Positions 1-9,324 of a stretch of 64,000 nucleotides of DNA are shown in pieces. The position numbers were made by a program, and so were the translations under genes. Location of the stretch: NCBI RefSeq assembly GCF_009696265.1, contig NZ_VUMH01000001.1, forward strand, positions 248,001-312,000. The letters are read 5' to 3'. Numbering within the stretch: position 1 is the stretch's first letter; each line of letters starts with the position of its first letter. This stretch comes from Desulfovibrio porci. GTDB lineage: Bacteria; Desulfobacterota; Desulfovibrionia; Desulfovibrionales; Desulfovibrionaceae. The notes below the pieces were generated by a model that saw only the letters and a list, made by a program, of their open reading frames with translations, did not search any database and was not told the DNA's origin.

Positions 1-822
1 GGGCACGCCGCTGACAGCGGCAAAGCCGAGGTGCGCGGAGTATTTTCCACCCAGGAAATCCGCAGAGTGGGCACCGGCACCACGACCCGCAAAACCGTGC
101 AGAAGACTTTCTGGTTCATTGAGCAGCACGGCGACGTCATTGAGTGCCAGCCGCTCAACCCCAATTATGTGCCCAGCGGTCCCAAGCGCAAGATCACCAT
201 GGACGAGTTGATCAGCAAGTTCGCGCCGGAACCGGAGTTTTACCTCAATTCCGTCTATCCCAAGATGCAGGAATTGCAGCATGCCGTGGACAACGGGGAC
301 GAGCACCGCGAAAAAGGCGAAAATTTCGCCGCCGAGTATGAATATTCCCGCGCGCTCAAGGTGGACGAGGAAAACGTGCGGGCCAACTTCGGCATCGGCC
401 TGACCTATATGGAACGCGGCGACGTGGAAAAGGCCCAGGACATTTTCGAGCGTCTGGTCAAGCTCGACGCAGCGTTCGAGTCCGAGCACAAACATCTTTT
501 CAATGAATTCGGCATTAATCTGCGCAAGAACAAGATGCTGCAACAGTCCGTGGAATATTACCAGCGCGCCCTGGAGCTCTCGCAGAACGATGAAAACCTG
601 CACATGAACATGGCCCGCGCGCTTCTGGAAACCAAGGACATCAACGGTTGCATTGATTCCCTGCTCAAAGCCCTTGAAATCGCCCCCACGCACGAAGCCT
701 CGCTGAAATTCCTGGCCTGGATGATCCAGAAAAACCTCGTGCCCGAAGACCGCCAGGAGGCCGTGCGGGAAGCGCTGCGCGCCCTGGCGCAGGCGGCGCA
801 GGATTCAGGCCCGGCAGAGTGA
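1..822 (+). CDS. Tetratricopeptide-repeat protein, 5' end outside the window
   Basis: The reading frame is open from base 1, so the true start probably lies upstream; the first start codon inside the window is GTG at 31 and has no clear Shine-Dalgarno sequence. The N-terminal part (about 90 residues from that GTG) is not a repeat and carries a [13 protein letters not shown] segment. After it come TPR-like helical repeats ([55 protein letters not shown]). No signal peptide or catalytic motif is visible, so a cytoplasmic protein-protein scaffold is the fair inference. Its stop overlaps the recJ start by four bases (GTGA), so the two are translationally coupled. The specific partner is unknown. 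Confidence 0.75.
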   Translation, partial: GHAADSGKAEVRGVFSTQEIRRVGTGTTTRKTVQKTFWFIEQHGDVIECQPLNPNYVPSGPKRKITMDELISKFAPEPEFYLNSVYPKMQELQHAVDNGDEHREKGENFAAEYEYSRALKVDEENVRANFGIGLTYMERGDVEKAQDIFERLVKLDAAFESEHKHLFNEFGINLRKNKMLQQSVEYYQRALELSQNDENLHMNMARALLETKDINGCIDSLLKALEIAPTHEASLKFLAWMIQKNLVPEDRQEAVREALRALAQAAQDSGPAE

Positions 823-2543
823 AAAACTGGCAGTTCCGCGAAGGTCCCGCCGGCGCGCCGCCCGCCGCCTGGGCCGAGCGGCTTTCCATCTCTCCGCTTC
901 TGCTGGAGATCCTCTGGCGGCGGGGCCTCACCGAGGCCGGGGCCATGGAGGATTTTCTTTCCGCGCGCCTGAACGCGCTTACCCCCCCCGCCCGCTGGCC
1001 GCAGATTCCGCAGGCTGCCGAACTGCTGGCCCGGGAACTGCTGGCCGGCAAAAAGCTGGCGGTCTGGGGCGATTACGACGTGGACGGCATCACGGCCTCC
1101 ACCCTGGTTCTGGACGTGCTGGAAGCTCACGGCATCCAGGCCGGGCGCCATCTGCCGGACCGCCGCAGCGAAGGTTACGGCCTGAACATTCCGCAGGTTG
1201 AAGCTCTGGCCGCGCAGGGCTACGGCATATTGCTGACCGTGGACTGCGGCATTTCCGATGTGGAACCCGTACGCCGCGCGCGAGAACTGGGCATGAGCGT
1301 GGTGATCTCCGACCACCATCTGCCCCCGGCGGAACTTCCTCCGGCCCAGGCCGTCTGCAATCCCCGGATGGGCGAACCCGGCGATTCGCCCTGCCCGCAT
1401 CTGGCAGGCGTGGGCGTGGCCTTTTACCTCATGGCCGCCGTCAACGCGACCCTGGCCCCGCACACGGGCAAACGCTACAAAATGGACGAAGCCCTGGACC
1501 TGGTGGCGCTGGGCACCCTGGCTGACGTCATGCGCCTGACCGGCGAAAACCGTATTCTGGTGCGCGGCGGCCTGGCCACGCTGGCCAGAGCCGCGCGGCC
1601 CGGCATGGCGGCCCTCAAGGTGGTCAGCGGCTTTGACGCGGCGGCTTCCCTGAGCGGCGGGCAGGTGGTCTTCCGTCTGGCCCCGCGCATCAACGCCGCC
1701 GGGCGCATGGGCGCGGCGGAGCTGGCCCTGCAATTGCTGCGCGAAAAAGACTACGCGGCCGCCGCGCGTCTGGCCGCGCAACTGGACGCCCTGAATACCG
1801 AACGCCGCGCCGAGGAGGAACGCATCCACGCCGCGGCCCGCGTCCAGGCGTCGGAACTGCTGGAGCGCAGATCCTGCACGGGTCTGGTGCTCTACGGCCC
1901 GGACTGGCATCCCGGCATTGTGGGCATTGTGGCCTCCCGCATTGTGGATGAATTTTACCGGCCCACCATTATCCTCTGCGAAGACCAGGGCAGCCTCAAG
2001 GGTTCGGGACGGTCGGTGCGCGAATTCGACCTGCATTCCGGCCTTGCGGCCACGGCTTCCTGCCTGCTGGGTTTCGGCGGGCACCGCCTGGCCGCAGGGG
2101 TGCGTCTGGAACGGCAGCGTCTGGAGGAATTCCGCGAACGCTTCGACGCCGTGGTCACCGAAACCCTCGGTCCGGAGCCGCTGCGCCCCAGCCTGACGCT
2201 GGAATGCGAACTGGACTTCGCCCAGGCGGGCGAACAGAGCTTTTTAAAGGAACTGGAACTCATGCAACCCTTCGGGCCAGGCAACGCCGAGCCGGTTTTC
2301 GCCTCGCCGCCGCTGCTGGTCAAGGAACGCTCCTTTCTGGGCCACAGCCGCGAGCATGTGCTGCTGCGCGTGCAGGACCAGAAAAGCGGCGTCACCCTCT
2401 CGGCCAAGGCCTGGCGCATGGCCGAGGCCCTGCCGCCTTCCCTGCTGGGCCGGACCATCCGCCTGGCCTACACTCCCCGCATTGACACCTACAACGGCAT
2501 CGCCTCCGTGGATATCGGCGTCAAGGACTGGCGGCCCGCATAA
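819..2543 (+). CDS. recJ: Single-stranded-DNA-specific exonuclease RecJ
   Basis: RecJ degrades single-stranded DNA 5' to 3' in recombination and mismatch repair. The 574-residue protein shows the DHH phosphoesterase motifs in order: [10 protein letters not shown] (about residue 87), TVDCGISD (about 140), SDHHLPP (about 163), and [16 protein letters not shown]1-type segment follows with RINAAGRMG and [16 protein letters not shown], and the C-terminal third would be the OB-fold region. Length fits the family. The start is GTG inside the stop of the preceding TPR gene. It converges on the sucD-like gene, with a strong hairpin between them. Confidence 0.95.
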   Translation: MKNWQFREGPAGAPPAAWAERLSISPLLLEILWRRGLTEAGAMEDFLSARLNALTPPARWPQIPQAAELLARELLAGKKLAVWGDYDVDGITASTLVLDVLEAHGIQAGRHLPDRRSEGYGLNIPQVEALAAQGYGILLTVDCGISDVEPVRRARELGMSVVISDHHLPPAELPPAQAVCNPRMGEPGDSPCPHLAGVGVAFYLMAAVNATLAPHTGKRYKMDEALDLVALGTLADVMRLTGENRILVRGGLATLARAARPGMAALKVVSGFDAAASLSGGQVVFRLAPRINAAGRMGAAELALQLLREKDYAAAARLAAQLDALNTERRAEEERIHAAARVQASELLERRSCTGLVLYGPDWHPGIVGIVASRIVDEFYRPTIILCEDQGSLKGSGRSVREFDLHSGLAATASCLLGFGGHRLAAGVRLERQRLEEFRERFDAVVTETLGPEPLRPSLTLECELDFAQAGEQSFLKELELMQPFGPGNAEPVFASPPLLVKERSFLGHSREHVLLRVQDQKSGVTLSAKAWRMAEALPPSLLGRTIRLAYTPRIDTYNGIASVDIGVKDWRPA

Positions 2544-2561
2544 AATCTGTCGCCAACGCCG

Positions 2562-2590
2562 CAACGGCGGCGGCAAAGCCGCCGCCGTTG
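2562..2590. terminator. Hairpin between convergent recJ and sucD-like genes
   Basis: Perfect inverted repeat with 13-base arms and an AAA loop (CAACGGCGGCGGC and its complement). It lies 19 bases after the recJ stop and 21 bases before the sucD-like stop. There is no U-tract on either strand, so termination efficiency is uncertain, but position and symmetry fit a shared terminator. Confidence 0.55.
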
Positions 2591-2610
2591 AAAACCTCAC
2601 ACGACCTTGC

Positions 2611-3492
2611 TCAGCCCAGCAGTTCCCGCAGCAGCGGCCCCACTTCGCTGGGCCGCGCGGCGACCTTGGCCCCGGCCCTGCGCAGGGCGGCGGTTTTGCC
2701 TTGCACCGTGCCGTGGCCGTGGCTGGCGATAGCCCCGGCATGTCCCATGCGCTTGCCTTCGGGCGCGGTACGGCCGCCCATGAAGACCACCAGAGGCTTG
2801 GTGAAGACCTTGGCCTCCACGGCCTCGGCCACTTCCTCCTCCATGCTGCCGCCCAGTTCCCCGATGATCACCAGGGCGTGGGTGTCCGGGTCTTCCTGAT
2901 ACATGGGCAGAAGCTCGGCGAAACGGGTGCCCGGCACCGGGTCGCCGCCCACGCCCACCAGCGTGGTGACGCCGAAGCCGCCCTTGATGATCTCGGCGGT
3001 CACTTCATTGGTCAGCGAACCGCTGCGGGTCATAACGCCCACATGCCCTTTTTTGTAAACGCTGTCGATCCAGTAGGGGATAATACCCAACAGCGCCTCG
3101 CCCACGGAAATGATGCCCGTGGTATTGCCGCCCACCACCATGGCACCGCAGGAAAGCGCGGCCTTGCGGATCTGCACGCTTTCATGCAGGGGAATGCCGT
3201 CGGCTGTGGCGCAGATTTTGCGGATGCCCGCGTCCAGGGCTTCAAAAATGGCGTCCTTGGTGAAACGCGGCGGCACGAAGAGCATAGCCACGTCGGCGGG
3301 ATGCTCGCGCATGCCCCGCCGCACGCTGTGGTAGACCGGCACGCCGGCCACGTCCTGCCCTTCCTTGCCCGGCGTGACGCCGAAGACCACCTGCGTGCCC
3401 ATTTCTTTCATGTGTTTTGTCCAGAACGAGCCTTCCTTGCCTGTCACGCCCTGAACTACCACCCGGCTGTCTTTATTGACAAAAACACTCAT
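2611..3492 (-). CDS. sucD: ADP-forming acyl-CoA ligase alpha subunit, SucD family with altered substrate loop
   Basis: Alpha subunit of a SucCD-type ligase, which joins a carboxylate to CoA through a phosphohistidine. In its 293 residues I see a CoA-binding Rossmann start (VVVQGVTGKEG), the GGDPVPG loop, GELGG, and the phosphohistidine region KRMGHAGAI with the histidine at residue 251. The loop that reads NTPG (or NCPG) plus PGECKIGIMPG in succinate enzymes is NTTGIISVGEALLGIIPY here (residues 123-140), so the acyl pocket probably differs. The start overlaps the sucC stop (TAATG). As last gene of the tct-ald-sucCD operon, with no other citric-acid-cycle gene nearby, it is more likely a dedicated catabolic ligase than succinyl-CoA synthetase. 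Sulfoacetate is one candidate substrate. Confidence 0.85.
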   Translation of the reverse strand: MSVFVNKDSRVVVQGVTGKEGSFWTKHMKEMGTQVVFGVTPGKEGQDVAGVPVYHSVRRGMREHPADVAMLFVPPRFTKDAIFEALDAGIRKICATADGIPLHESVQIRKAALSCGAMVVGGNTTGIISVGEALLGIIPYWIDSVYKKGHVGVMTRSGSLTNEVTAEIIKGGFGVTTLVGVGGDPVPGTRFAELLPMYQEDPDTHALVIIGELGGSMEEEVAEAVEAKVFTKPLVVFMGGRTAPEGKRMGHAGAIASHGHGTVQGKTAALRRAGAKVAARPSEVGPLLRELLG

Positions 3493-4613
3493 TATGCCCT
3501 CCCCGCCGCCAGTTCCACGGCTTTGCGCACGGCTTCCTCTGTGTCGGACAGATTGGTGAGCCCGGCCTGTTTCAGGGTTTCAAACGCCTCGGCCTCGTTG
3601 GTGCCCCGGATGCGCAGCACCACGGGCACCTTGGGATTAAGTTTTTTGATGGCCTCCACCACGCCGTCGGCCATGACGTCGGCCCGCGCTATGGTGCCGA
3701 AGGTGACCACCAGAATCACCTTGCTGGGCGTTTCCAGGCAAAGTTCCATGGCGCGCACGGCCCGCGTGTAGTTGGCGCCGCCGAAATCCACATAGGTGGC
3801 CACGCTGCCGCCCGCGTCGTGGATAAGGTCGAAAACCGTGGTGGTCAGGCCGGAACCAGCGCACATCAGCGCGATGTCGCCGTTGAAGCGCAGATAGGGG
3901 ATGCCCTCCTGCGCCGCCTCAAATTCCACGTCCGAGTCGAAATAATCGCGGCTCAGCGGATAACGCGGCTGCCGGGGCAGGGAGTTGTCGTCAATGATCA
4001 GTTTGCCGTCGCCGGCCACGGCCCGCCCGTCGCCGGTAATGAACAGGGGATTGATCTCGGCCAGTTGGGCGTCCCGGCTGCGGAACACCTTGTACAGGCC
4101 GCGAACCACCGCCCCCGCCTGTTTGCCCGTATCGCCGGAAAGGCCCATGCCGTAGACCAGATTGTTCACATGATAGCCGCCGAGCCCCTCGGCCATATCC
4201 ACATTCACACGGACGATCTTTTCCGGCTGTGTGGCGGCCAGGCTTTCAATATCCACGCCGCCCTCGGCGCAGCCCATGAGCAGAGCCGTGCCCGTGACCG
4301 GGTCCACCGTGATCGCCAGATAAATTTCGCGGGCAATGTCCACAGCCTCTTCCACCAGCAGCATGCGCACGTTGTGCTCGGAGGCGAACAGTTCTCCGGC
4401 CTCCTTCCTGCCCGCCGCCGCGTCCTTGACCACCCGGATCAAACCGGCCTTGCCGCGCCCCCCGCGCAAGACCTGGGATTTGAGCACGCAGGGAAAGCCC
4501 GTTTCCGCGAAAGCCGCGTCCAGCTCCTTCACGGAGCGGACAAGCACGCCTTTGGGCGTCGCTATGCCGCATTCCCGGAAGGCTTCCTTGGCCTGGTATT
4601 CAAAAAGATTCAT
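3492..4613 (-). CDS. sucC: ADP-forming acyl-CoA ligase beta subunit, SucC family (ATP-grasp)
   Basis: Beta subunit partner of the downstream alpha subunit. The 373 residues begin MNLFEYQAKEAF, the standard opening of SucC-type ATP-grasp proteins, followed by LKSQVLRGGRGKAG (nucleotide binding), AEINPLF and DGKLIIDDN (metal and nucleotide ligands), and a C-terminal flavodoxin-like domain (YVDFGGANYTRAVRAMEL). Length matches normal SucC (about 385). The start has a good AAGGAG site. It lies 42 bases after the acylating aldehyde dehydrogenase. Ligase plus acylating dehydrogenase together would reduce a carboxylate to its aldehyde at the cost of ATP and NAD(P)H. The true acid is not readable from sequence. 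Confidence 0.86.
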   Translation of the reverse strand: MNLFEYQAKEAFRECGIATPKGVLVRSVKELDAAFAETGFPCVLKSQVLRGGRGKAGLIRVVKDAAAGRKEAGELFASEHNVRMLLVEEAVDIAREIYLAITVDPVTGTALLMGCAEGGVDIESLAATQPEKIVRVNVDMAEGLGGYHVNNLVYGMGLSGDTGKQAGAVVRGLYKVFRSRDAQLAEINPLFITGDGRAVAGDGKLIIDDNSLPRQPRYPLSRDYFDSDVEFEAAQEGIPYLRFNGDIALMCAGSGLTTTVFDLIHDAGGSVATYVDFGGANYTRAVRAMELCLETPSKVILVVTFGTIARADVMADGVVEAIKKLNPKVPVVLRIRGTNEAEAFETLKQAGLTNLSDTEEAVRKAVELAAGRA

Positions 4614-4655
4614 AACAGCTCCTTTTTCAAGAAATCCGGTATGTCGATCCCCGGA

Positions 4656-6050
4656 TTATTTGCCGTGCTTCTTCCAGAACTCGCCCCACATTTCCTCGTC
4701 CGTGAAGCCCCAGGGCGATACCGGCTCATTGACCCAGGTCACGTTGATAAACTGCTTCCAGTGGACGTTTTCCGTGGTGATGTTGCCGCCCCAGGTGCCG
4801 CAACCCAGCGTGGCCGTGGACGGCATGCGGTTGAAGGGGTGCCCGCCGTTGCCCGCGCTCATGGGCTGGCGCACGGTCACCCGCGAGGTTTTCATGTGCG
4901 CGCCGAGATAGTCGATGTAATCCCGCCGCCAGGTATGGATGCCGCAGGAGTGGCCGCGCCCCACCCTGCTGGTCAGTTCCGTGAGAATACGGTAGGCGTC
5001 CTGGAAGTCGGCGGCCTTGTAGACGGTGAGCACGGGCGAAATTTTCTCGTCGTGGAACTTGTCGTCGGCAATGGGCTCCCGCCCCTCCACCAGCAGTATG
5101 TCCGCGCCGTCGGGGATGGCGATGCCCGCGCCGCCGGCAATGACCTTGGCGGACTTGGCGATGATGTCCGGGTTGAGGGCCAGCTTGCCCTTGGCGTTGA
5201 CCTTCCACATATGGTTCTGGAGCTTTTCCCTGTCCGCGCCGCTCACCAGGTGGCAGCCGTGGGCCAGCATCTCTTCCATAAACGGCTCGTAGACGTCGGC
5301 CACGGCGATGACCGCGTTCTCGGAAGAGCAGGATGTGGCGTAGTCAAAGAGCTTGCTGGCGCAGATCATTTCGGCGGCTTCCACAAGGTCCGCGTCCTCG
5401 GCCACAATGGCCACCGCGTTGCCCTGGCCCACACCGTAGGCGGGCGTGCCGCTGGAATAGGCCGCGCGCACCACGGCCCCGCTGCCTGTGGCCACCACCA
5501 GATCCGAAACCCGCATCAGTTCCGCGATGCCGTCGCGGCTGGAGTCCTCAAGAATCTGGATCAAATCCTCGGGCGCGCCGACTTTTTTGAGGCCTTCGCG
5601 CATCATCCTCACGGTTTCCGCCGTACATTTGAGCGCGCGGGAACTGGCCTTGAAAATGACGGCGTTGCGGCCTTTGACGATGCCCACAGCCTTGCCGCCG
5701 CAGGTGGCCGTGGGATTGGTGGCGGGCAGGATGGCGCAGATCACGCCCACAGGCTTGGCGTATTTCGAGATGCCGCTGGCTTCGTCCCGCTCCATGAGGC
5801 CCACGCTCACCGCGCCCTTGATGTCGTGCATAACGCCGCCGACCTTGCGCTTGTGCTTGAGGATTTTGCTTTCCACATTGCCGTAGCCGGTTTCTTCCAC
5901 CGCCATCCGGGCCAGCTTGGCGATGTTTTCATCGCGGTACACCTCCCAGCCGATGGCCAGACAGACCTCGTCTATCTGTTCCTGCGTGTACTCGGCCACA
6001 GCCTCCTGCGCCTTGCGGGCCAGTTCCATCTGCTCTGCCACAGTTTTCAT
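4656..6050 (-). CDS. CoA-acylating aldehyde dehydrogenase, possibly sulfoacetaldehyde dehydrogenase (SauS-like)
   Basis: NAD(P)-dependent dehydrogenase interconverting an acyl-CoA and its aldehyde. I chose ATG at 6050 because GAGAGGAG precedes it; an upstream in-frame start at 6104 would add 18 poor residues that overlap a hairpin. The 464-residue protein shows ILPATNPT (about residue 108), the ATGSG nucleotide loop (about 188), the probable catalytic cysteine C241 in ATSCSSENAV, and the C-terminal GCGTWGGNITTENV region typical of acylating aldehyde dehydrogenases of the SucD(Clostridium)/SauS/EutE type. The neighbouring CoA ligase and TTT transporter fit a route acid -> acyl-CoA -> aldehyde. 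Sulfoacetyl-CoA or succinyl-CoA are possible substrates; the choice is inference. Confidence 0.82.
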   Translation of the reverse strand: MKTVAEQMELARKAQEAVAEYTQEQIDEVCLAIGWEVYRDENIAKLARMAVEETGYGNVESKILKHKRKVGGVMHDIKGAVSVGLMERDEASGISKYAKPVGVICAILPATNPTATCGGKAVGIVKGRNAVIFKASSRALKCTAETVRMMREGLKKVGAPEDLIQILEDSSRDGIAELMRVSDLVVATGSGAVVRAAYSSGTPAYGVGQGNAVAIVAEDADLVEAAEMICASKLFDYATSCSSENAVIAVADVYEPFMEEMLAHGCHLVSGADREKLQNHMWKVNAKGKLALNPDIIAKSAKVIAGGAGIAIPDGADILLVEGREPIADDKFHDEKISPVLTVYKAADFQDAYRILTELTSRVGRGHSCGIHTWRRDYIDYLGAHMKTSRVTVRQPMSAGNGGHPFNRMPSTATLGCGTWGGNITTENVHWKQFINVTWVNEPVSPWGFTDEEMWGEFWKKHGK

Positions 6051-6088
6051 CGTATCCGCTCCTCTCACGGTTTGGGGTGATGTAAAAA

Positions 6089-6118
6089 GCGTCTCTGCCG
6101 CCAACGCGGCAGAGACGC
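6089..6118 (-). terminator. Intra-operon intrinsic terminator/attenuator after tctC
   Basis: Perfect inverted repeat with 13-base arms (GCGTCTCTGCCGC) and a four-base loop. On the minus strand it is followed at once by TTTTT. It lies between the solute-binding protein gene and the aldehyde dehydrogenase. Partial termination here would give more binding protein than enzyme mRNA, as is common for binding-protein operons. Confidence 0.75.
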
Positions 6119-6128
6119 GCGGCTTGCA

Positions 6129-7109
6129 TTACTTTTTATTGAGCTCCTGGAGGAGCTCCTGGAGCTTGGCCTGTTTGTCCTTGAACATTGCCTGCACCTT
6201 GGCGCGGTCAAGAATCAGCATGGGAGAGTAGCTGTCCTTCATGCGTCTGAGCACTTCCTCATCATTGAACATCTTGACGACAATTCCGGCGGCCTTGTCC
6301 ACGATGGCCTGATCCACGCCCTTGGGCATGGCGTAGCCGCGGAAGTTGACGCTCGTGTCATCCACGCCTTTGTATCCCAGTTCCTGGAAGGTCGGCACAT
6401 CGGGCAGGAATTCGTGCCGCTTCACATCCGCGATGGCCAGAATGGTGAGGCGATCCTGGGCGCGCCCGGCATCGGAAAGATTGTTGAAGCCCGCCATCAC
6501 CTTGCCGCTCAGAACGCTTTGCATGGCGTCGGTGCCGCCCTTTTCGGGAATATAGGTGCACTTGATGCCGGCATCCTTCTGCAACTGCAGGGTGGCGACA
6601 TGATGGCCCACATAGAGGCCCGCTCCGTTGATGGTCAGCTTGCCGGGGTTCTCCCTGGCGAACGTGACCAGGTCGTCAACGGACTTGATAGGACTGTTCT
6701 TGGCAACCACCAGCACGGCCGGATCCGCGCCCCAGTTGGCCAGCGGCTCAAAGGTGTCAACGCTGTACTTGGTCTTGTAGATGATGGATTGGGCGATGAA
6801 GTGCGGCATGTTATAGGCAGTGATAGTCAGGCCGTCACGGCTGCCCCGCTCCATCATCCAGTTCCAGCCGGTCTGGCCGCCCGCGCCGGGCTTGTTCAAC
6901 ACGACAAAGGGCTGACCGAAGTATTCCTTCTTCTGGGCCACCATGCAGGAAATGCGGGCCTGCAGATCCGTGGCGCCGCCAGGCGTATAAACCACAACCA
7001 GACTCACCGGAGCGGCTGGATAGCCGTCCGCCGTTTGAGCGGCATGGGCCACAGCGCCGGAAAACGCGATGGCGCACAGGCACAGGAGGGAAAAAAGACT
7101 TTTTCTCAT
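6129..7109 (-). CDS. tctC: Tripartite tricarboxylate transporter substrate-binding protein (TctC/Bug family)
   Basis: Periplasmic receptor that captures a carboxylate and delivers it to the TctAB membrane pair. The 326-residue protein has a clear signal peptide (MRKSLFSLLCLCAIAFSGAV, cleavage near AHA-A). Family marks follow: VVYTPGGATD (loop binding the ligand carboxylate), NKPGAGG, and the usual LPDVPTFQELGY near residue 245. A good AAGGAG lies before the ATG. It is third in the tctA-tctB-tctC operon and is followed by a terminator-like hairpin that may set its high relative expression. TctC homologues bind many carboxylates, so the ligand cannot be read from sequence. Confidence 0.9.
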   Translation of the reverse strand: MRKSLFSLLCLCAIAFSGAVAHAAQTADGYPAAPVSLVVVYTPGGATDLQARISCMVAQKKEYFGQPFVVLNKPGAGGQTGWNWMMERGSRDGLTITAYNMPHFIAQSIIYKTKYSVDTFEPLANWGADPAVLVVAKNSPIKSVDDLVTFARENPGKLTINGAGLYVGHHVATLQLQKDAGIKCTYIPEKGGTDAMQSVLSGKVMAGFNNLSDAGRAQDRLTILAIADVKRHEFLPDVPTFQELGYKGVDDTSVNFRGYAMPKGVDQAIVDKAAGIVVKMFNDEEVLRRMKDSYSPMLILDRAKVQAMFKDKQAKLQELLQELNKK

Positions 7110-7159
7110 CTCAACTACTCCTTAAATAAAATTCGGTTAACAGCCGGAACAGCCGCACG

Positions 7160-7618
7160 TCAGGGCCATATCTCGCCAAGGGGGATGAGCACGCCCAGCC
7201 CCCAGGAAAACAGCAGCCACAACCCGCCCACAAACAAGGCGCAGCCCAGCGCGCGCTGGGCCACAATGCGCCCGTTCAGAGGCGTCGGGTTGGCCAGAAG
7301 CGAACCCGCCCAAAAGTAGAGAAAGGAGGCCGCATAAAAGCCCAGGGGCAGCAGTACGGCAATATAGGCCAGCGTAAGCGCGAACAGCTTGAGCACCAGG
7401 GGGAAGGGATAGCCCTTCAGGGCCTCGAGCAGGTTGCTCCCTCCCCGTCTGTACAGGGCAAGGACGTATTGCAGAATATTGACCCCGGCCATAAAGCAGA
7501 TCAGCAACCGGGGCAGGAGGCCCGCCTCTTCTGACAGATCCGACACATTGACCGCGAACAGGGCCGTCAGGAGGCTCATGCAGACCGCAGCCATAAATTC
7601 CCGTTGCAAGAAAATCAT
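7160..7618 (-). CDS. tctB: Tripartite tricarboxylate transporter small membrane subunit TctB
   Basis: Small integral membrane subunit of the TTT transporter. The 152 residues hold four hydrophobic segments (about residues 8-24, 34-53, 74-103 as one long or two short segments, and 124-145), as in TctB. The family is poorly conserved in sequence, so the call leans on topology, length and position between tctA and tctC. An AGGAGG site precedes the start, nine bases after the tctA stop. Confidence 0.85.
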   Translation of the reverse strand: MIFLQREFMAAVCMSLLTALFAVNVSDLSEEAGLLPRLLICFMAGVNILQYVLALYRRGGSNLLEALKGYPFPLVLKLFALTLAYIAVLLPLGFYAASFLYFWAGSLLANPTPLNGRIVAQRALGCALFVGGLWLLFSWGLGVLIPLGEIWP

Positions 7619-7627
7619 GGAAGCCTC

Positions 7628-9130
7628 CTATGCCTCGGCCGCGCGCTTGCGGGCGTACTTTATTTCGCCGACGATGCCCCAGGCGAAGCTGAACACGCTC
7701 AGGGCAATGAGAATCAGATTGAGTTCTCCAGTGCAGAAGTAGGAGAACAGGCCCACATCCGTTTCAGCGATCATTCTGCCGCGCAGGAAGTTCTCTTCGG
7801 CGATGGGGCCGAGAATTATGCCCAGCACCAGGGGCGCGCTGGGGAAGCCCAGCTTGTCCAGCGCAAACATGGCCATACCCAGCACGAACATGATGAGCAC
7901 ATCGGTAAAATTGTTGGACACGCAGTACGAGCCGAAAACGCAGAGGATGACCACGGCCCCGAACATGATGTGATTGGGCACGTTGGCCACATACTGCGAA
8001 TAGCGCGAAGCCAGAATGCCCAGGGCGAACATGGCGAACTGCGCCAGCAGGAGACCACCCAGGAAGGTATAGGTGACGCCGGCATGCTTGGTGAACAGAT
8101 CCGGCCCAGGGAAAAGACCGTGGATGAGCAGGCCGCCCAACAGCACCGCCGCCGTGGGCGAGCCGGGAATGCCCAGCGTCAGCATGGGAATCAGGGCAGG
8201 CCCCACAGTGGCGTTGTTGGCCGATTCCGAAGCACAGAGCCCCTCTGGGTTGCCCTGGCCGAAGCGTTCGGGGTGCTTGCTCAGTTTTTTTACCTGGTCA
8301 TAGGCCATGAGCCCTGCAATCTGGCCGCCTGCGCCGGGGATGATGCCGACGACAGTGCCCAGCGTGCTGCCGAGGGTGAGAGTGCGCGCATAGGTGGCAA
8401 GGCTCTTGACGACGCGCCGCAGCATGCCCTTCTTGGCCTTCACGTCCAGCTTGGCCAGTTTCACATGGGCATCGCGCATGAGGTCAATAACCTGCGGTAC
8501 GGCGAAAAAACCGATGAGCGCGGGCACCAGGGCAATGCCGCTGGAAAGGTCTTCATGAAAAATAAAACGCGGCTCACCGGAAATCTGGCTGTAGCCGATG
8601 GTTGAAATGAGCATGCCCAGCGCGCCGCCGAACAGCCCCTTGAGCATGCCCCCGGACGACAAGCCGGTGATGACCGTGATGCCGAAAATGGCCGTCCAGA
8701 AAAGTTCCGATGGGCCGAAGCGCATGGCGAAGCGGGCCAGCGGAGGCGCGAAACAAAGCAGCACCAGCACGCCGAATACGCCGCCCACCACATGGGCGCA
8801 GAAACTGGTATACAGGGCTTCTTCGCCACGCCCCTGCTTGGCCATGGCCGGCCCCTCCATCAGGGTGGCGATGGAAGCCGGCGCGCCGGGAATGCTCAGC
8901 AGAATGGCCGAAATGCTGCCGCCGGCTACGGAACTGGTGTACACCGCCCCCAGCATGATCAGCGAGGTGGTGGGCGGCATGTAGAACGTAAAAGGCACCA
9001 TGAGCGCCACGGCCATAGTCGGCGAAAGGCCGGGCATTGCGCCGAAAAACAGCCCGCCGATGGAACTGGCAATCAACACCAGCAGGTTCAACCAAGAAAA
9101 TACATCAGGTAGATATTGAAAAAATTCCAT
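7628..9130 (-). CDS. tctA: Tripartite tricarboxylate transporter large permease TctA
   Basis: Main membrane subunit of a secondary carboxylate importer. The 500-residue protein has about twelve hydrophobic segments and the TctA signature GLFFGAMPGLSPTMAVAL near the N-terminus (residues 26-43), repeated in the second half as VVGIIPGAGGQIAGLMAYD. NPEGLCASESANNA matches the conserved central loop of the family. It is the first gene of the tctABC-ald-sucCD operon. The start has GAGAGGAC upstream and about 180 bases of leader back to the proposed sigma54 promoter. Confidence 0.93.
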   Translation of the reverse strand: MEFFQYLPDVFSWLNLLVLIASSIGGLFFGAMPGLSPTMAVALMVPFTFYMPPTTSLIMLGAVYTSSVAGGSISAILLSIPGAPASIATLMEGPAMAKQGRGEEALYTSFCAHVVGGVFGVLVLLCFAPPLARFAMRFGPSELFWTAIFGITVITGLSSGGMLKGLFGGALGMLISTIGYSQISGEPRFIFHEDLSSGIALVPALIGFFAVPQVIDLMRDAHVKLAKLDVKAKKGMLRRVVKSLATYARTLTLGSTLGTVVGIIPGAGGQIAGLMAYDQVKKLSKHPERFGQGNPEGLCASESANNATVGPALIPMLTLGIPGSPTAAVLLGGLLIHGLFPGPDLFTKHAGVTYTFLGGLLLAQFAMFALGILASRYSQYVANVPNHIMFGAVVILCVFGSYCVSNNFTDVLIMFVLGMAMFALDKLGFPSAPLVLGIILGPIAEENFLRGRMIAETDVGLFSYFCTGELNLILIALSVFSFAWGIVGEIKYARKRAAEA

Positions 9131-9324
9131 TAGAGTGTCCTCTCTTACCCTTGGTGTGCGTGCCGCTTACCCGACCACACACTTTCGCTGTATCGCATGC
9201 CCGGCGCCGTTCAAGGCATTTTCCCCAACTGTTTCTGTTCATTGTCTCCTCTCTTTAAAGGTGTATGCGGGCCAATCGCACTTCCGGGCGATGAAACCCG
9301 CACGCCTGAGCTTGTGCATAAAAT

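Noticed and set aside
558..2084. Minus-strand open frame opposite recJ, and similar ones opposite sucC, ald, tctA and leuS
   Set aside because: All are antisense shadows of genes with clear motifs; none has its own start signal.
2611..4613. Citric-acid-cycle succinyl-CoA synthetase
   Set aside because: Operon with an importer and acylating dehydrogenase, sigma54 control and the altered SucD loop all favour a dedicated catabolic ligase.
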